Source: Acidimicrobiia bacterium (GTDB taxonomy: Bacteria; Actinomycetota; Acidimicrobiia; IMCC26256; PALSA-610). Taken from it: a stretch of DNA of 64,000 nucleotides. Below the pieces are notes generated by a model, which had not been told where the DNA came from, did no database searches, and was given only the letters and a program-made list of their open reading frames with translations. This document shows positions 50,056-60,944 of the stretch, one piece after another (positions within the stretch are counted from its first letter, which is position 1; each line of letters starts with the position of its first letter). A program made the position numbers and the translations under genes. Where the stretch lies: NCBI GenBank assembly GCA_027494135.1, contig JAOSJK010000001.1, forward strand, positions 62,001 to 126,000, written 5' to 3'.

Positions 50056-51471
50056 GTGCGAGCGGCACGGGTTCCCACGCAGACCCGGCGCGAAGAGCGC
50101 GCCAGAGCGCCGCGCATCTCGGTTCACGCGAGGCGCGCCGCCGCGTTGCTCGCTGCGATCTCCATGGCCGTCGGAGCGATGGCCGCTGTACCTGCCGCCG
50201 CCCAGGACGCCCGCTACCTCGGATCGGTGGCCGGCTCCCAGCTGGATCGTCCGATCGTAGGGATGGCCGCGACGCCGACCGGGCGCGGCTACTGGCTCGT
50301 CGCCTCCGACGGCGGGATCTTCGCGTTCGGCGACGCCCGCTTCCACGGCAGCACCGGCGGAACCCTCCTCAACCGTCCCATCGTCGGGATGGCATCCACC
50401 CGCACCGGCAACGGCTACTGGCTCGTCGCCTCCGACGGCGGGATCTTCGCGTTCGGCGACGCCCGCTTCCACGGCAGCACCGGCGGAACCCCCATCAACC
50501 GTCCCATCGTCGGGATGGCATCCACCCGCACCGGCAACGGCTACTGGCTCGTCGCCTCCGACGGCGGGATCTTCGCGTTCGGCGACGCCCGCTTCCACGG
50601 CAGCACCGGCGGCATCGCGCTCAACCGTCCCATCGTCGCCATGGCATCCACCCGCACCGGCAACGGCTACTGGCTCGTCGCCTCCGACGGCGGGATCTTC
50701 GCGTTCGGCGACGCCCGCTTCCACGGCAGCACCGGCGGCATCGCGCTCGTCAGCCCCATAGTCGCAATGGCATCCACCCGTGCCGGCAGCGGGTACTGGA
50801 TGATCGCGTCGGACGGCGGGATCTTCGCCTTCGGCGACGCCCGCTTCTACGGGTCGGCAGCGGGGCAGCCTGCAACCGGGACCATCGCGTCGATGGCTGC
50901 GTCGCCTCGCGGCGGATACTGGATGGTGACGGCCGACGGCGCCGTGCTCACGGCCACCCGGGCAGCCGGGTTCAAGACCGACCCGAACCTCGCCGCCCTC
51001 TCCCCCGAGGCATCCGTGGCCCGGGACCTCTTCTACCGCATCAACGACGAGCGCGCCGCCCGCGGCCTCCGGACTCTCACATGGGATCCGGTCCTCGCCG
51101 ACCTGGCCGCCGGCTGGGCCCGGCGCATGGCCACCGAGGGCCGCATGTACCACCAGAACCTGCAGGGGCTCTTCGGCACTCCTCTCGTGGCCGGCCGGTT
51201 CACCGCGCTGCGCGAGAACATCTACACGGGCAACGGCATCTACCGCGACTCAGGCTCCACCCATGTCGCCTTCATGAGCTCCGACCCGCACAGGGCCGAC
51301 ATCCTGGTGCCCGAGCTGACGTCGGTCGGAGTCGGCGCAGCGTGCGTCAACGGCACGCTCTGGGTAACGCAGGACTTCGGCGTTGTCGCCGGTTACCCGG
51401 CGCCCGCTCCCGCTCCCGTGCCTCCCCGCGACCCGATCGTCAGGCCCGACGAGAACGGGCCCTCCTGCTGA
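50056..51471 (+). CDS. Secreted protein with 42-residue repeats and C-terminal CAP (SCP/PR1) domain
   Basis: A 471-residue predicted exported protein. The N-terminus is basic, then hydrophobic (RRAAALLAAISMAVGAMAAV) with likely cleavage after PAAAQ-type Ala-rich sequence near residue 52. Five 42-residue units carry GYWLVASDGGIFAFGDARFH with GSTGG, plus a degenerate sixth; they look like blades of a beta-propeller. Residues about 315-455 form a CAP domain (LFYRINDERAARGLRTLTWD, then WARRMATEGRMYHQNL). Such repeats are typical of Acidimicrobiia surface proteins. Start GTG 50056; function unknown, probably wall-associated. Confidence 0.82.
   Translation: MRAARVPTQTRREERARAPRISVHARRAAALLAAISMAVGAMAAVPAAAQDARYLGSVAGSQLDRPIVGMAATPTGRGYWLVASDGGIFAFGDARFHGSTGGTLLNRPIVGMASTRTGNGYWLVASDGGIFAFGDARFHGSTGGTPINRPIVGMASTRTGNGYWLVASDGGIFAFGDARFHGSTGGIALNRPIVAMASTRTGNGYWLVASDGGIFAFGDARFHGSTGGIALVSPIVAMASTRAGSGYWMIASDGGIFAFGDARFYGSAAGQPATGTIASMAASPRGGYWMVTADGAVLTATRAAGFKTDPNLAALSPEASVARDLFYRINDERAARGLRTLTWDPVLADLAAGWARRMATEGRMYHQNLQGLFGTPLVAGRFTALRENIYTGNGIYRDSGSTHVAFMSSDPHRADILVPELTSVGVGAACVNGTLWVTQDFGVVAGYPAPAPAPVPPRDPIVRPDENGPSC
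50287..50913 (+). repeat. Tandem 126-bp repeats within the CAP protein gene
   Basis: Unit boundaries at 50287, 50413, 50539, 50665 and 50791, exactly 126 bp apart. Units 2-4 are almost identical at nucleotide level and units 1 and 5 diverge. A sixth, shortened unit begins near 50914. Confidence 0.92.
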
Positions 51472-52272
51472 CGGCAGACGGCATCCCAGCCCGCACGGCC
51501 GGGCTCGGCCTCACGGACGTGTCCCTCCTCATGGGCGGCACGGCTGTCCTCGACTCGGTCACGTGGCGGGTCGAGGCCCACCAGCGCTGGGTCGTGCTGG
51601 GACCCAACGGAGCAGGCAAGACGACACTGCTCCGAGTCGCGGCGCTGAGGCTGCACCCGTCGAGCGGCTCCGTCGAGGTGGTCGGCGAGACCCTGGGGCG
51701 CTGCGACGTCCGCGAGGTGCGCTCACGCATCGGCTTCGCCGGAGCGGCCCTCGCAGCGGCCCTCGAGCCGCGCATGACGGCGGTCGAGGTCGTGATGACG
51801 GGGATCCACGCAGCGCTGGCCCCCTGGTGGCACACATACACAGACGACGACCGCGTCCGCGCACTCGGTCTCCTTGCGCGATTCGGCTGCGCGCCACTGG
51901 CGGATCACGGCCGCGACCCTCTCCTCGGGCGAGCGACAGCGCGTGCTGCTCGCCCGCACTCTCGTCAGGGATCCGGAGCTCGTCCTGCTCGACGAACCGA
52001 CGGCCGGCCTCGACGTAGGTGGCCGCGAGCAGCTCGTCGCCGACCTCACGCGCGTCGCCACCGACGACCTCGCGCCGCCGGTGGTGCTCGTCACGCACCA
52101 CCTCGAGGAGATCCCACCTGGCTTCACCCACGCTCTCGCGCTGCGCGGCGGTCGGATCGTCGCCTCCGGAGCCATCGGCGAGGTCGTCACCGACGAAGTG
52201 CTGTCGGAGACGTTCGGGCTACGGCTCAGAGCGGCACACTCCGACGGACGCTGGTCGGCGCGCCCGGGCTGA
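51468..52272 (+). CDS. ABC transporter ATP-binding protein (one frameshift)
   Basis: A single ABC ATPase of about 267 residues. Walker A is VVLGPNGAGKTTLLRVAALR, the signature is ATLSSGERQRVLLARTL, Walker B is PELVLLDEPTAGLDVGG, and the switch His is VLVTHHLEE. The Q-loop region IGFAGAALA lacks an obvious Gln. The frames join at about 51900-51915. The start is unclear: a CTG at 51468 would overlap the CAP gene's TGA as CTGA, and the first ATG lies inside the domain. No permease gene is adjacent. Confidence 0.8.
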
Positions 52273-52289
52273 TCGCGGTCAGCGGGCTC

Positions 52290-53543
<1,254 letters not shown>

Positions 53544-53567
53544 GGCGCCTCTCCCCTCGTAGTACGG

Positions 53568-54200
53568 CTAGTTGGTTCCCTCGGCGGGTGGAACGGCAGC
53601 GAGCTCGCGGTTGCTGATCACCTCGTCGACGATGCCGTAGTCCTTGGCCTCGTAGCCGCTCATGATGAAGTCGCGGTCGGTGTCGTTGGCGACCTTCTCG
53701 ATCGTCTGACCGGTGTTGTGTGCGAGCAGCTCGTCGAGGAGCTGCCGCATGCGGATGATCTCCTTCGCCTGGATCTCGATGTCGACCGCCTGACCGGCCG
53801 CGCCACCGTGAGGCTGATGGATGAGCACCCGGGCGTGCGGGAGGATGTAGCGCTTGCCGGGAGTGCCCGCCGAGAGGAGGACCGCCGCCGCGGAGGCGGC
53901 CTGGCCGACGCAGATCGTCTGCACGTCGCACTTGATGTACTGCATGGTGTCGTAGATCGCGAAGAGCCCCGTGATCTCGCCGCCAGGCGAGTTGATGTAC
54001 ATCATCACGTCCTTGTCGGGATCCTCTGACTCCAGGTGGAGGAGCTGGGCGATCATGAGGTTCGCGACGGTGTCGTCGATCGGCATGCCGAGGAAGATGA
54101 TCCGGTCCTTCAGGAGCCGGGAGAAGATGTCGCGGGTCTCGCGACCTCTAGGCGTCTCCTCGGTCACGTAGGGCATGTAGAGGTTCTGTGTCTGGCTCAC
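53568..54200 (-). CDS. clpP: ATP-dependent Clp protease proteolytic subunit
   Basis: A serine protease of 210 residues. The catalytic triad regions are seen as [18 protein letters not shown] (Ser), [14 protein letters not shown] (His) and [20 protein letters not shown] (Asp). GTG 54200 overlaps the tig stop (GTGA). The order tig-clpP-clpX is standard. Confidence 0.96.
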   Translation of the reverse strand: MSQTQNLYMPYVTEETPRGRETRDIFSRLLKDRIIFLGMPIDDTVANLMIAQLLHLESEDPDKDVMMYINSPGGEITGLFAIYDTMQYIKCDVQTICVGQAASAAAVLLSAGTPGKRYILPHARVLIHQPHGGAAGQAVDIEIQAKEIIRMRQLLDELLAHNTGQTIEKVANDTDRDFIMSGYEAKDYGIVDEVISNRELAAVPPAEGTN

Positions 54201-55602
54201 GCCTCGGGCCTTTCCTCGCTGTCGGAGCTTTCGGAGCTGCTGTCGGAGCTGTCGCCTTCGGAGCTGCTGTCGTCGGTGCCGGGCATCTCGGGAAGCGTGA
54301 GATCGATTGGCTCGCCTGACTCGTCGACGACCTCGGCCCCGCTGATCAGGAGCTCCAGGGCCTTTCCTCGGGCGATATCAGAGCGTACCGCCTCCAGGAC
54401 CCCCGCTTCTCCAAGTCGCGCCGGACGCGATCGGGCTTCTCCTGCATGCGCTCTGCCAGCTTGAAGACCTCCGCGTCGAGGTCGGCATCGGTGGCCTCGA
54501 TCTCCTCCTGGGCCACGACCGCCCTCAGGGCGAGGTCTGCCAGGACCGCCCGGCCGGCCCCGCTCTGGACCTCGTTGATCAGGTCCTGCTCCTGCCGGCC
54601 GCTCGCGGCGAGGTACTGGTCGATCGTCATCTCCTGATCGGCGAGCCGGTGCAGGAGGTCGTGGAGACGCCGCTCGGTCTCCTGACGGACGAGGGCCTCG
54701 GGGGCCTCGATCGGGACGAGGTCGGCCACAGCCTCGAGGACGCGCTCCCGCAGCGCCATCTGGGCCTGGACTCGGGATACCACGTCGAGGCGGCGTGTCA
54801 CGTCGGCACGCATCTCCTCGACCGTCTCGAGCTCGCTCGACTCCGCGACCCACTCGTCGGTGAGGTCGGGTAACCGGCGCTGCTTCGCATCCTTGACGAG
54901 CACCCGGAAGGTGACTGCCTGCCCGGCGCGCTCGGCGAATCGCTCCGGAAGCTCCTCCGCGAACTCGAGGATCGCACCCGGGCGGGTGCCGCGGATCTGA
55001 GCGTCGAGGCCGGGGACGACGATCCCCGAACCGACGCGGTAGAGGAACTCGGTTGCCACGAGCCCCTCCACCTCCTCTCCGTCTATCGATCCATGGATGT
55101 CGATCGTCGCGAAGTCGCCGTCGGTGAGGGGGGCCTCGGAATCGACCAGCTCCGAGAAGCGCTCGCGGAGCGAGTCGATCTGGGAGTCGACCGCCTCGTC
55201 GTCGACGGGGGCCCATGGCAGCTCGACGCGCAGCGAGTCGTAGCCGACCAGCCTCACCACAGGGCGGACCTCGACGACGGCATCGAACTCGACGTCGCCC
55301 GACTCCTGCCCGGCGGTTATCTCGATCTCCGGCGGTGCGATCACGTCTACGTCGTTCTCCGTGACCGCCGCCCCGTAGTAGTCGGGAAGGGCATCCTGGA
55401 GGGCCTGCACGCGAGCGGCCTCAGCACCGAATCGCGCCTCGAGCAGGCGGCGTGGCGCCTTGCCCGGACGGAAGCCCGGGATCTTCACCTCTCCCGCGAG
55501 CTTGCGGAAGGCGGCGTCGATGGCCTTCTCGAACTCCGCCGCGGGGACGGCCACGTGCAGGCGGACCTTGTTGCCATCGAGGGCTTCTACGGTTGTCTCC
55601 AT
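54197..55602 (-). CDS. tig: Trigger factor (one frameshift)
   Basis: A ribosome-bound chaperone and prolyl isomerase, about 468 residues. The ribosome-binding domain has the signature [20 protein letters not shown]. The FKBP domain ([20 protein letters not shown]) and C-terminal helical domain follow, ending in a Ser/Asp/Glu-rich tail. At 54400-54404 a run of five C (plus strand) is one base short; repaired text is [23 protein letters not shown] 55602 has TACACT 11 nt upstream. Confidence 0.92.
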
Positions 55603-55613
55603 AAGGGAGTCGG

Positions 55614-55619
55614 AGTGTA
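55614..55619 (-). promoter_or_regulatory. -10-like hexamer TACACT of tig
   Basis: TACACT ends 11 nt before the tig ATG at 55602, opposite the TAGGCT of the divergent VOC gene. Confidence 0.4.
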
Positions 55620-55676
55620 CCCGGGCCTCCCGACGCTACGGTCACCCTGGCGGGGCCCGCCGCACCGGCCTGTGAT

Positions 55677-55682
55677 TAGGCT
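55677..55682 (+). promoter_or_regulatory. -10-like hexamer TAGGCT of the VOC gene
   Basis: TAGGCT ends 8 nt before the ATG at 55691. Confidence 0.5.
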
Positions 55683-55690
55683 CACCCCTG

Positions 55691-56152
55691 ATGTCCGATC
55701 CGACACGCAGCGCCACCAACGACGTCGGCGCGACCCACGTCGCACTGCCGGTCAACGACCTCGACCGCAGCATCGACTTCTACGAGCGGTTCGCGTCGAT
55801 GCGCGTCGTCCACCGCCGCGCCGACCCTCCGAGCAATCGCGGCGTCGCTTGGTTGAGTGATCTGACGCGCCCGTTCGTCCTGGTCTTCATCACAGCGCCG
55901 GAGGCGGACGGCGCTCTCACCGGATGGGCGCATCTCGGCGTCGGCGTGGAGAGCCGCGACGAGGTCGACCGCCTCGTCGCGCTGGCGCGCTCCGAGCAGC
56001 GTGCAGTGCAGGGCCCGACCGACTCCGGCTACCCCGTCGGCTACTGGGCATTCATCGAGGACCCCGACGGCAACAACCTCGAGATCTCGTTCGGCCAGGA
56101 GGTCGGCCTCACGGTCGAGGAGCACGCCTCCGGCGGTAACCTCGCCCCATGA
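55691..56152 (+). CDS. VOC (glyoxalase/bleomycin-resistance) family protein
   Basis: A 153-residue metal-site fold. THVALPVNDLDRSIDFYERF carries the first His, GWAHLGVGVESRDEVDRLV the second, and YWAFIEDPDGNNLEISFG the C-terminal Glu. Substrate unknown. The stop overlaps the next gene as ATGA, so it is co-translated with the aminotransferase. Confidence 0.84.
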   Translation: MSDPTRSATNDVGATHVALPVNDLDRSIDFYERFASMRVVHRRADPPSNRGVAWLSDLTRPFVLVFITAPEADGALTGWAHLGVGVESRDEVDRLVALARSEQRAVQGPTDSGYPVGYWAFIEDPDGNNLEISFGQEVGLTVEEHASGGNLAP

Positions 56153-57370
56153 CCACGCCTCGCCAGCCATACCCCTCGCGCGAGACCACGATGGCCGACT
56201 TCGCGGCCCATGTGTCGCGCGGCAAGGTGGAGGCGATGCAGGCCTTCGGCCTCGACGTCGTTATGGGCGAGCGAGAGGGGGATCCGCTTCCACGACGCGT
56301 ACGACCCGGAGCGCTCGTGGATCAACTGTCACTGCAATGGCGGCGTCTTCAACCTCGGACACCGTCACCCTGCGGTCGTCGCCGCCGTGCGCGACGCGAT
56401 CGAGACCATCGACGTCGGCAATCACCACCTGGTGTCGGGCTGGCGTGCCCGCCTCTCCACCCGCCTCGCCGCGACGACCGCCGATCACCTGCCGAGCGTT
56501 GTTCTCGGCGTGAGCGGGGGCGAGGCGATCGACGTAGCCATCAAGTCGGCGTGGGCCGCCACCGGCCGTCGGAAGATCGTCTCGGTCGTCGGCGGCTACC
56601 ACGGGCACACCGGCCTCGCGCTCGCGACCGGCGACGCGCAGTACCGCGACCCGTTCGGGCCCAACCTGCCGGGCTTCGCGCAGGTCCCGTTCGACGACCT
56701 CGCTGCAATGGACGCCGCGGTAGACGACTCCACCGCCGCGGTGATCCTGGAGCCGATCCCCGCGACTCTCGGCATGCCGATCGCGTCCGACGGCTATCTC
56801 GCCGGGGTGCAACGCCTCTGCCACGACCGCGGCGCGCTCTTCATCGCAGACGAGGTGCAGACGGGCCTCGGTCGCACCGGGCGCGTGTGGTGCTATCAGC
56901 ACGACGGCCTCGCGCCCGACATCGTCGTGACCGGCAAGGGCCTCTCCGGGAGCGTGTACCCGATCACCGCGACGCTGATGACAGAAGAGGTGCACCGCGT
57001 CTACGACGACAACCCGTTCGTGCACATCTCCACCTTCGGCGGCGCCGAGCCCGGCTGCGCCGCGGCTCTCGCGGTGCTCGACGTCATCGAGGCCTCGGGC
57101 TTCCTGGAGCGCGTCGAGTCGCTGAGCGACCGCCTGGCCGCCGCGTTCGCCGACCTCCCGTTCACGCTGCGGCGCCGCGGCCTGATGATGGGCCTCAAGT
57201 TCCCCAGGGATGGCGACGGCCTCTCGGCCGCGAAGGCGACCTACGACGCGGGGGTCTTCACCGTCTTCGCCAACAACGACACGTCGGTGCTGCAGTTCCT
57301 CCCTCCGCTGACCATCACTGACGACGAGTGCGACGACCTCATCGAGCGGATCCGCAAGGCCTTCGGCTGA
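56149..57370 (+). CDS. Class III PLP-dependent aminotransferase (one frameshift)
   Basis: About 406 residues. It shows the fold-type I features WINCHCNGGVFNLGHRHPAV, VLGVSGGEAIDVAIKSA, GGYHGHTGLALATGD, FIADEVQTGLGRTGRVWCYQ and the Schiff-base lysine in DIVVTGKGLSGSVYPI. At 56277-56281 a run of five G is one too long, cutting the first 44 residues from the rest. It resembles acetylornithine/4-aminobutyrate-type enzymes; the amino donor is not evident. Confidence 0.87.
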
Positions 57371-57447
57371 GTCGGCAACAGGTCGGGCCCTGATCCGCCC
57401 ATCCCGAAAGGGAGCGGAGCGACTCGATCTCGCGGGACCCTCGGCCC

Positions 57448-57453
57448 TACTCT
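57448..57453 (+). promoter_or_regulatory. -10-like hexamer TACTCT of the CBS gene
   Basis: TACTCT lies 46 nt before the GTG at 57500, in the 129-nt gap after the aminotransferase gene. Confidence 0.35.
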
Positions 57454-57499
57454 CATCACGCCCCGCAGGGCAGCCTCGGAGCACCGACAAGGAGGACCA

Positions 57500-57889
57500 G
57501 TGGACGCCCACTCTGTGAAGGTGCACTCACTCGTGCACCGGCCGGCGGTCTACGCACCGTCCGACATGACCCTGAGGCAGCTAGCCCTGCTCCTGACCGA
57601 GAACGAGATCGGCGCCGCCCTCGTGCGCGGCCCGAGCCACGCCGAGGGACTCGTCTCGGAGCGCGACATCGTGGTGGCGATCGCCGACGGCTCCGACCCC
57701 GACCAGACCCGGGTCTCCGACGTGATGGCCGAGGAGCTGGTGACGATCGCGCCGAAGGACGACCTCCTCGCAGCGACACTCGCGATGCTCGACGCCGAGG
57801 TGCGGCATCTGCCCGTCGTCGAGGACGGCGTGCACTTCGGGATGATCTCGGCGCGCGACGCGCTCGCCGCTCTCGTCGAGAACGAATAG
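57500..57889 (+). CDS. CBS-pair domain protein
   Basis: A 129-residue protein made of two CBS motifs (TLRQLALLLTENEIGAALV, VSERDIVVAIADG; VSDVMAEELVTIAPKDDLLA, VRHLPVVEDGVHFGMISARD). It would bind an adenine nucleotide and act as a stand-alone regulator. GTG 57500 has GGAGG 7 nt upstream. Confidence 0.88.
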   Translation: MDAHSVKVHSLVHRPAVYAPSDMTLRQLALLLTENEIGAALVRGPSHAEGLVSERDIVVAIADGSDPDQTRVSDVMAEELVTIAPKDDLLAATLAMLDAEVRHLPVVEDGVHFGMISARDALAALVENE

Positions 57890-57929
57890 GACCGGGCTCG
57901 GCGCTGCCCCGTCATCCGGAGACCTCGCT

Positions 57930-58784
57930 GTGAAGATCGCGGCTTTCACCGCCGGTCTCCCCGAGTACACGCCAGAGGATGCAGTAGAGGCGCTCTCCTC
58001 ACTCGGCTTCGACGGAGTCGAGTGGCGGGTCGTCGACCAGGGCCCTTGGGACGGCGAGCCGTCCTTCTGGTTCGGCAACAGGTGCACCCTGCCGCTCTCG
58101 ACGCTCGTCGACGACGCGCCGCGCGTGCGCGCGCTGGTCGAGGGGCACGGGCTCGCGATGCCGAACCTAGGCACGTATGTCGCGTGCTCCGACCCTGAGG
58201 CCGTCGAGCATGCGATGCGCGCCGCGGTCGCTCTCGGCGCGCCCAGCATCCGGGTGACGCTCCCCGGGTACGACGGATCTGCCCCCTACCTCCCCGAGCG
58301 CGACGCCGCCCGCCGCCAGTGGGACACGGTCGCGATGCTCGCCGCCAACCATGGGGTGCGCGCACTTCTGGAGCTGCACATGGACACGATCATCCCGTCG
58401 GCGAGCGCGGCCGCGTCGTTCCTCCACGGCCTCGACCCCGCCCACGTCGGGGTGATCCACGACGCCGGGAACATGGTCTTCGAGGGGCACGAGCGGTACC
58501 GGATGTCGCTCGAGGTGCTCGGCCCGTACCTGGCGCACGTGCACATCAAGAACGCGACGTGGTCGCCATTGGGCGCCCGCCCCGACGGCAGCACGCAGTG
58601 GGCGCCCGCATTCGCCCCACTGACCGCGGGCATCGTCGACGTGCCCTCCCTGCTGCGCTCCCTACGCGACGTCGGTTACGACGGGTGGATCTCCCTCGAG
58701 GACTTCTCCACCGCACAGCCCGTCTACGAGCGCACCCGCGACGACATCGCCTACCTGCGCAAGGCCCTCGCCGCCGGCACCTGA
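57930..58784 (+). CDS. Sugar phosphate isomerase/epimerase (xylose-isomerase-like TIM barrel)
   Basis: A 284-residue AP endonuclease-2/xylose isomerase-fold protein. It begins MKIAAFTAGLPEYTPEDAVE, with ALSSLGFDGVEWR. Metal-ligand-type segments include LLELHMDTIIPSA, VGVIHDAGNMVFEG, LAHVHIKNATWSP and GWISLEDFS. The start is GTG with GGAGA upstream. It may act with the Gfo/Idh-type sugar genes elsewhere in the window, but they are not adjacent. Confidence 0.82.
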   Translation: MKIAAFTAGLPEYTPEDAVEALSSLGFDGVEWRVVDQGPWDGEPSFWFGNRCTLPLSTLVDDAPRVRALVEGHGLAMPNLGTYVACSDPEAVEHAMRAAVALGAPSIRVTLPGYDGSAPYLPERDAARRQWDTVAMLAANHGVRALLELHMDTIIPSASAAASFLHGLDPAHVGVIHDAGNMVFEGHERYRMSLEVLGPYLAHVHIKNATWSPLGARPDGSTQWAPAFAPLTAGIVDVPSLLRSLRDVGYDGWISLEDFSTAQPVYERTRDDIAYLRKALAAGT

Positions 58785-58804
58785 GCCCGCGGTTCCCTCC
58801 GCGC

Positions 58805-60433
58805 TCAAGCGGCGACGGCACCGCCCGGGCCCCGCGCCTTCGCCACGGGCGCCTGAGCCCGGACCTGCCCTTCGCTGTCGATCCCGATCTCCCACCGCCC
58901 CTCGTGCACGAGCCGGTGGTGACGGTGACAGAGGAGGAGCAGGTTGTCGAGGTCGGTCGGCCCGCCGTCGGCCCAGTGGACTAGGTGGTGCGGCGCGCAC
59001 CACGCCGGCTGGCGGTCGCAGCCCGGGAACCGACAGCCCGCGTCGCGCACCACGAGGGCCCTGCGCTGCGCTCCGGTGACCGTGCGCCGCTGCCGCCCCG
59101 CCTCGAGCGGCTCGCCACGCGTTCCCGTGATGACTCTGCTGATCGACGCGTCGCAGGCCCAGCGACGGACTGTCTCCGCGCTCACCGGCCCCAGATGGGC
59201 TGCCTCGCAGCGACCCGTACGCAGCGCCTCGATCAGGTCCCACGATCCGAGCAGCCCGTGCGGGCCCGACGTGCCGATCGCGTCCGCCAGTCCGGTAGCG
59301 CCGACAGCGTCCTCCAATCTGGCCGCGCCGACCGATCCGACAAGCGACGCCAGCTCGGTCGCGCCGACCGATCCGACGGACGACCCGAGGCCGGCCGACC
59401 CGGCACCAAATGAAGACGCCGGCGTGGTGCGGGCGGCGAGAGCCTCCAGGCTCACCACGACGGTGATGTGCGGGCGCTCCCCGCCGCGCGTGACAGGCAC
59501 CCGGCCGTCGAGGAGCGCCCGGCATGCCTCGACCAGGGCGTCGGCGCGCCGCTGGGGCGCGGTGCGGCGCTGCTCGTGCGGCGAGGCGCGCTCGGTCTCG
59601 CGTCCTGCGTCGACGAGCCCCTGCAGGGCGGTGAGAACGATCTCACCGCCCTCGGGGTCGAGGAGCCCGTCGATCGCGACCATGCCTTCGAAGGTCGCCG
59701 AGACGTGGAGGCGCCTCTGCTGGTACCGCTCCTCTGCGGCGGCGGCCCCCTTGTCGTCGTCGAGGTACGTCCGCCAGTACTCGACCACTCCGCGGAGCTC
59801 GGCCGGCGAGCACTGCCTCGCGACGTGCACCAGCGACTCCTCGACGTCTCGGAACGCCTCCTCGGTCCGCTCGTCGACCTCGCTCGCCAGCACGCGTGCG
59901 TGCGAGTAGGAGATCTCGCCCGCCTCGAACGCTCGCAGCGTCGCCGGCATGCGCTCCAGCGCCCGGCCGACCTTGATCCGGCGGTGCGACTCGGCAGCGG
60001 AGAGCCGGCAGTGCGCCCGGAGCCACGCGGCGGCCGACGTGGCCCCCTCGCCGGCCCACTCGTTGTCGATGTCGAACCGCCTGACAGCATTGCTGAACGC
60101 CGCCTCGAGCCTGTTCACGACCCGGCGCAGACGCACGAGATCCTCACCCGAGACGCCGCCCGGCACCGCCGACCGCCCCGTCGACTCCTCCAGCACCTCG
60201 GTCGCCACCCTCTCGAGCCGGTCTATCCACGGCAGGCATGCCCCGAATTGACGCGAGCTCTGCATCTCGTCTGCCGCGGCCCCCGGCCCTGGGTTCACCT
60301 CGGTCTCCGTCCCGGCCTCGGCCCCGCTCCCCACCCCCGGCCCACGGCCCTGGGTGCCGGCCTGCGCGGTACGGGCCGGAGCGGTGCCGGACCAGCCGGC
60401 CGGGGGCATGATCGAGGCATATATCGAACTCAT
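58805..60433 (-). CDS. DUF222 / HNH endonuclease-domain protein
   Basis: A 542-residue member of the 13E12-like family common in actinobacteria. The DUF222 part (RRFDIDNEWAGEGATSAAAW, ESHRRIKVGRALERMPATLR) is followed by a variable linker with VGSVGA-type repeats. The HNH domain holds CRFPGCDRQPAWCAPHHLVH, then WADGGPTDLDNLLLLCHRHH. ATG 60433 is chosen because TATCAT lies 6 nt upstream. The longer frame to 60853 reads antisense through two tRNAs and is spurious. The biological role of the family is unknown. Confidence 0.84.
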   Translation of the reverse strand: MSSIYASIMPPAGWSGTAPARTAQAGTQGRGPGVGSGAEAGTETEVNPGPGAAADEMQSSRQFGACLPWIDRLERVATEVLEESTGRSAVPGGVSGEDLVRLRRVVNRLEAAFSNAVRRFDIDNEWAGEGATSAAAWLRAHCRLSAAESHRRIKVGRALERMPATLRAFEAGEISYSHARVLASEVDERTEEAFRDVEESLVHVARQCSPAELRGVVEYWRTYLDDDKGAAAAEERYQQRRLHVSATFEGMVAIDGLLDPEGGEIVLTALQGLVDAGRETERASPHEQRRTAPQRRADALVEACRALLDGRVPVTRGGERPHITVVVSLEALAARTTPASSFGAGSAGLGSSVGSVGATELASLVGSVGAARLEDAVGATGLADAIGTSGPHGLLGSWDLIEALRTGRCEAAHLGPVSAETVRRWACDASISRVITGTRGEPLEAGRQRRTVTGAQRRALVVRDAGCRFPGCDRQPAWCAPHHLVHWADGGPTDLDNLLLLCHRHHRLVHEGRWEIGIDSEGQVRAQAPVAKARGPGGAVAA

Positions 60434-60439
60434 ATTCGC

Positions 60440-60445
60440 ATGATA
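60440..60445 (-). promoter_or_regulatory. -10-like hexamer TATCAT of the DUF222/HNH gene
   Basis: TATCAT ends 6 nt before the ATG at 60433, in a locally AT-rich patch unlike its surroundings. Confidence 0.45.
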
Positions 60446-60643
60446 TAGGAGGAGTGTGACAACAACGATTCCGCCGGCAGACGGTCCCTCCGATCTCAGC
60501 GGTCGGGCACCCGGTGCCTCCGGCCGATCGGGCGGCCACCGGGAAGGGACCGCGCAACGTCTCGTCCCGCGGACCCGGCACCGGCACGACTCCCAACCCG
60601 ATCCGGCGCGAAGATCGCGCCCACTACCGTTGGGGGGTTCACC

Positions 60644-60715
60644 GGGGAGTGGCGCAGTGGTAGCGCTCCAGCTTTGGGAGCTGGAGGTCGGGGGTTCGAG
60701 TCCCCCCTCCCCGAC
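60644..60715 (+). tRNA. tRNA-Pro (TGG)
   Basis: The acceptor arms CGGGGAG/CTCCCCG pair perfectly. The D-arm is GCGCAGTGGTAGCGC, the anticodon stem CCAGC/GCTGG has loop TTTGGGA (anticodon TGG), and the T-arm is GGGGG-TTCGAGT-CCCCC. The discriminator is A. CCA is not encoded. Confidence 0.95.
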
Positions 60716-60778
60716 GCAGTCCCCGGGTCGATCCTCACCCGGGTCGGTCAACGTTGTGCGGATAGCCTTTCGCGCTTC

Positions 60779-60852
60779 GCGGGTGTAGCTCAATGGCAGA
60801 GTCCCAGCCTTCCAAGCTGGTAATGCGGGTTCGATCCCCGTCACCCGCTCCA
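60779..60852 (+). tRNA. tRNA-Gly (TCC)
   Basis: The acceptor arms GCGGGTG/CACCCGC pair perfectly. The D-arm is GCTCAATGGCAGAGT, the anticodon stem CCAGC/GCTGG has loop CTTCCAA (anticodon TCC), and the T-arm is GCGGG-TTCGATC-CCCGT. Discriminator T is followed by an encoded CCA (60850-60852). Confidence 0.94.
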
Positions 60853-60944
60853 ACGTGAACGTGCTCGTCGCGCCACGCGATTCAGACCTGACCGGTGGTC
60901 GGGCGTGACACCCTCCGCCCCCGGTTCGCGATCGACCCCAAGCC

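Noticed and set aside
60434..60853. N-terminal extension of the HNH ORF with strings such as VTGIEPALPAWKAGTLPL and GLEPPTSSSQSWSATTAPLP
   Set aside because: These are antisense translations of the Gly and Pro tRNA genes, a well-known artefact; the real start is near 60433.
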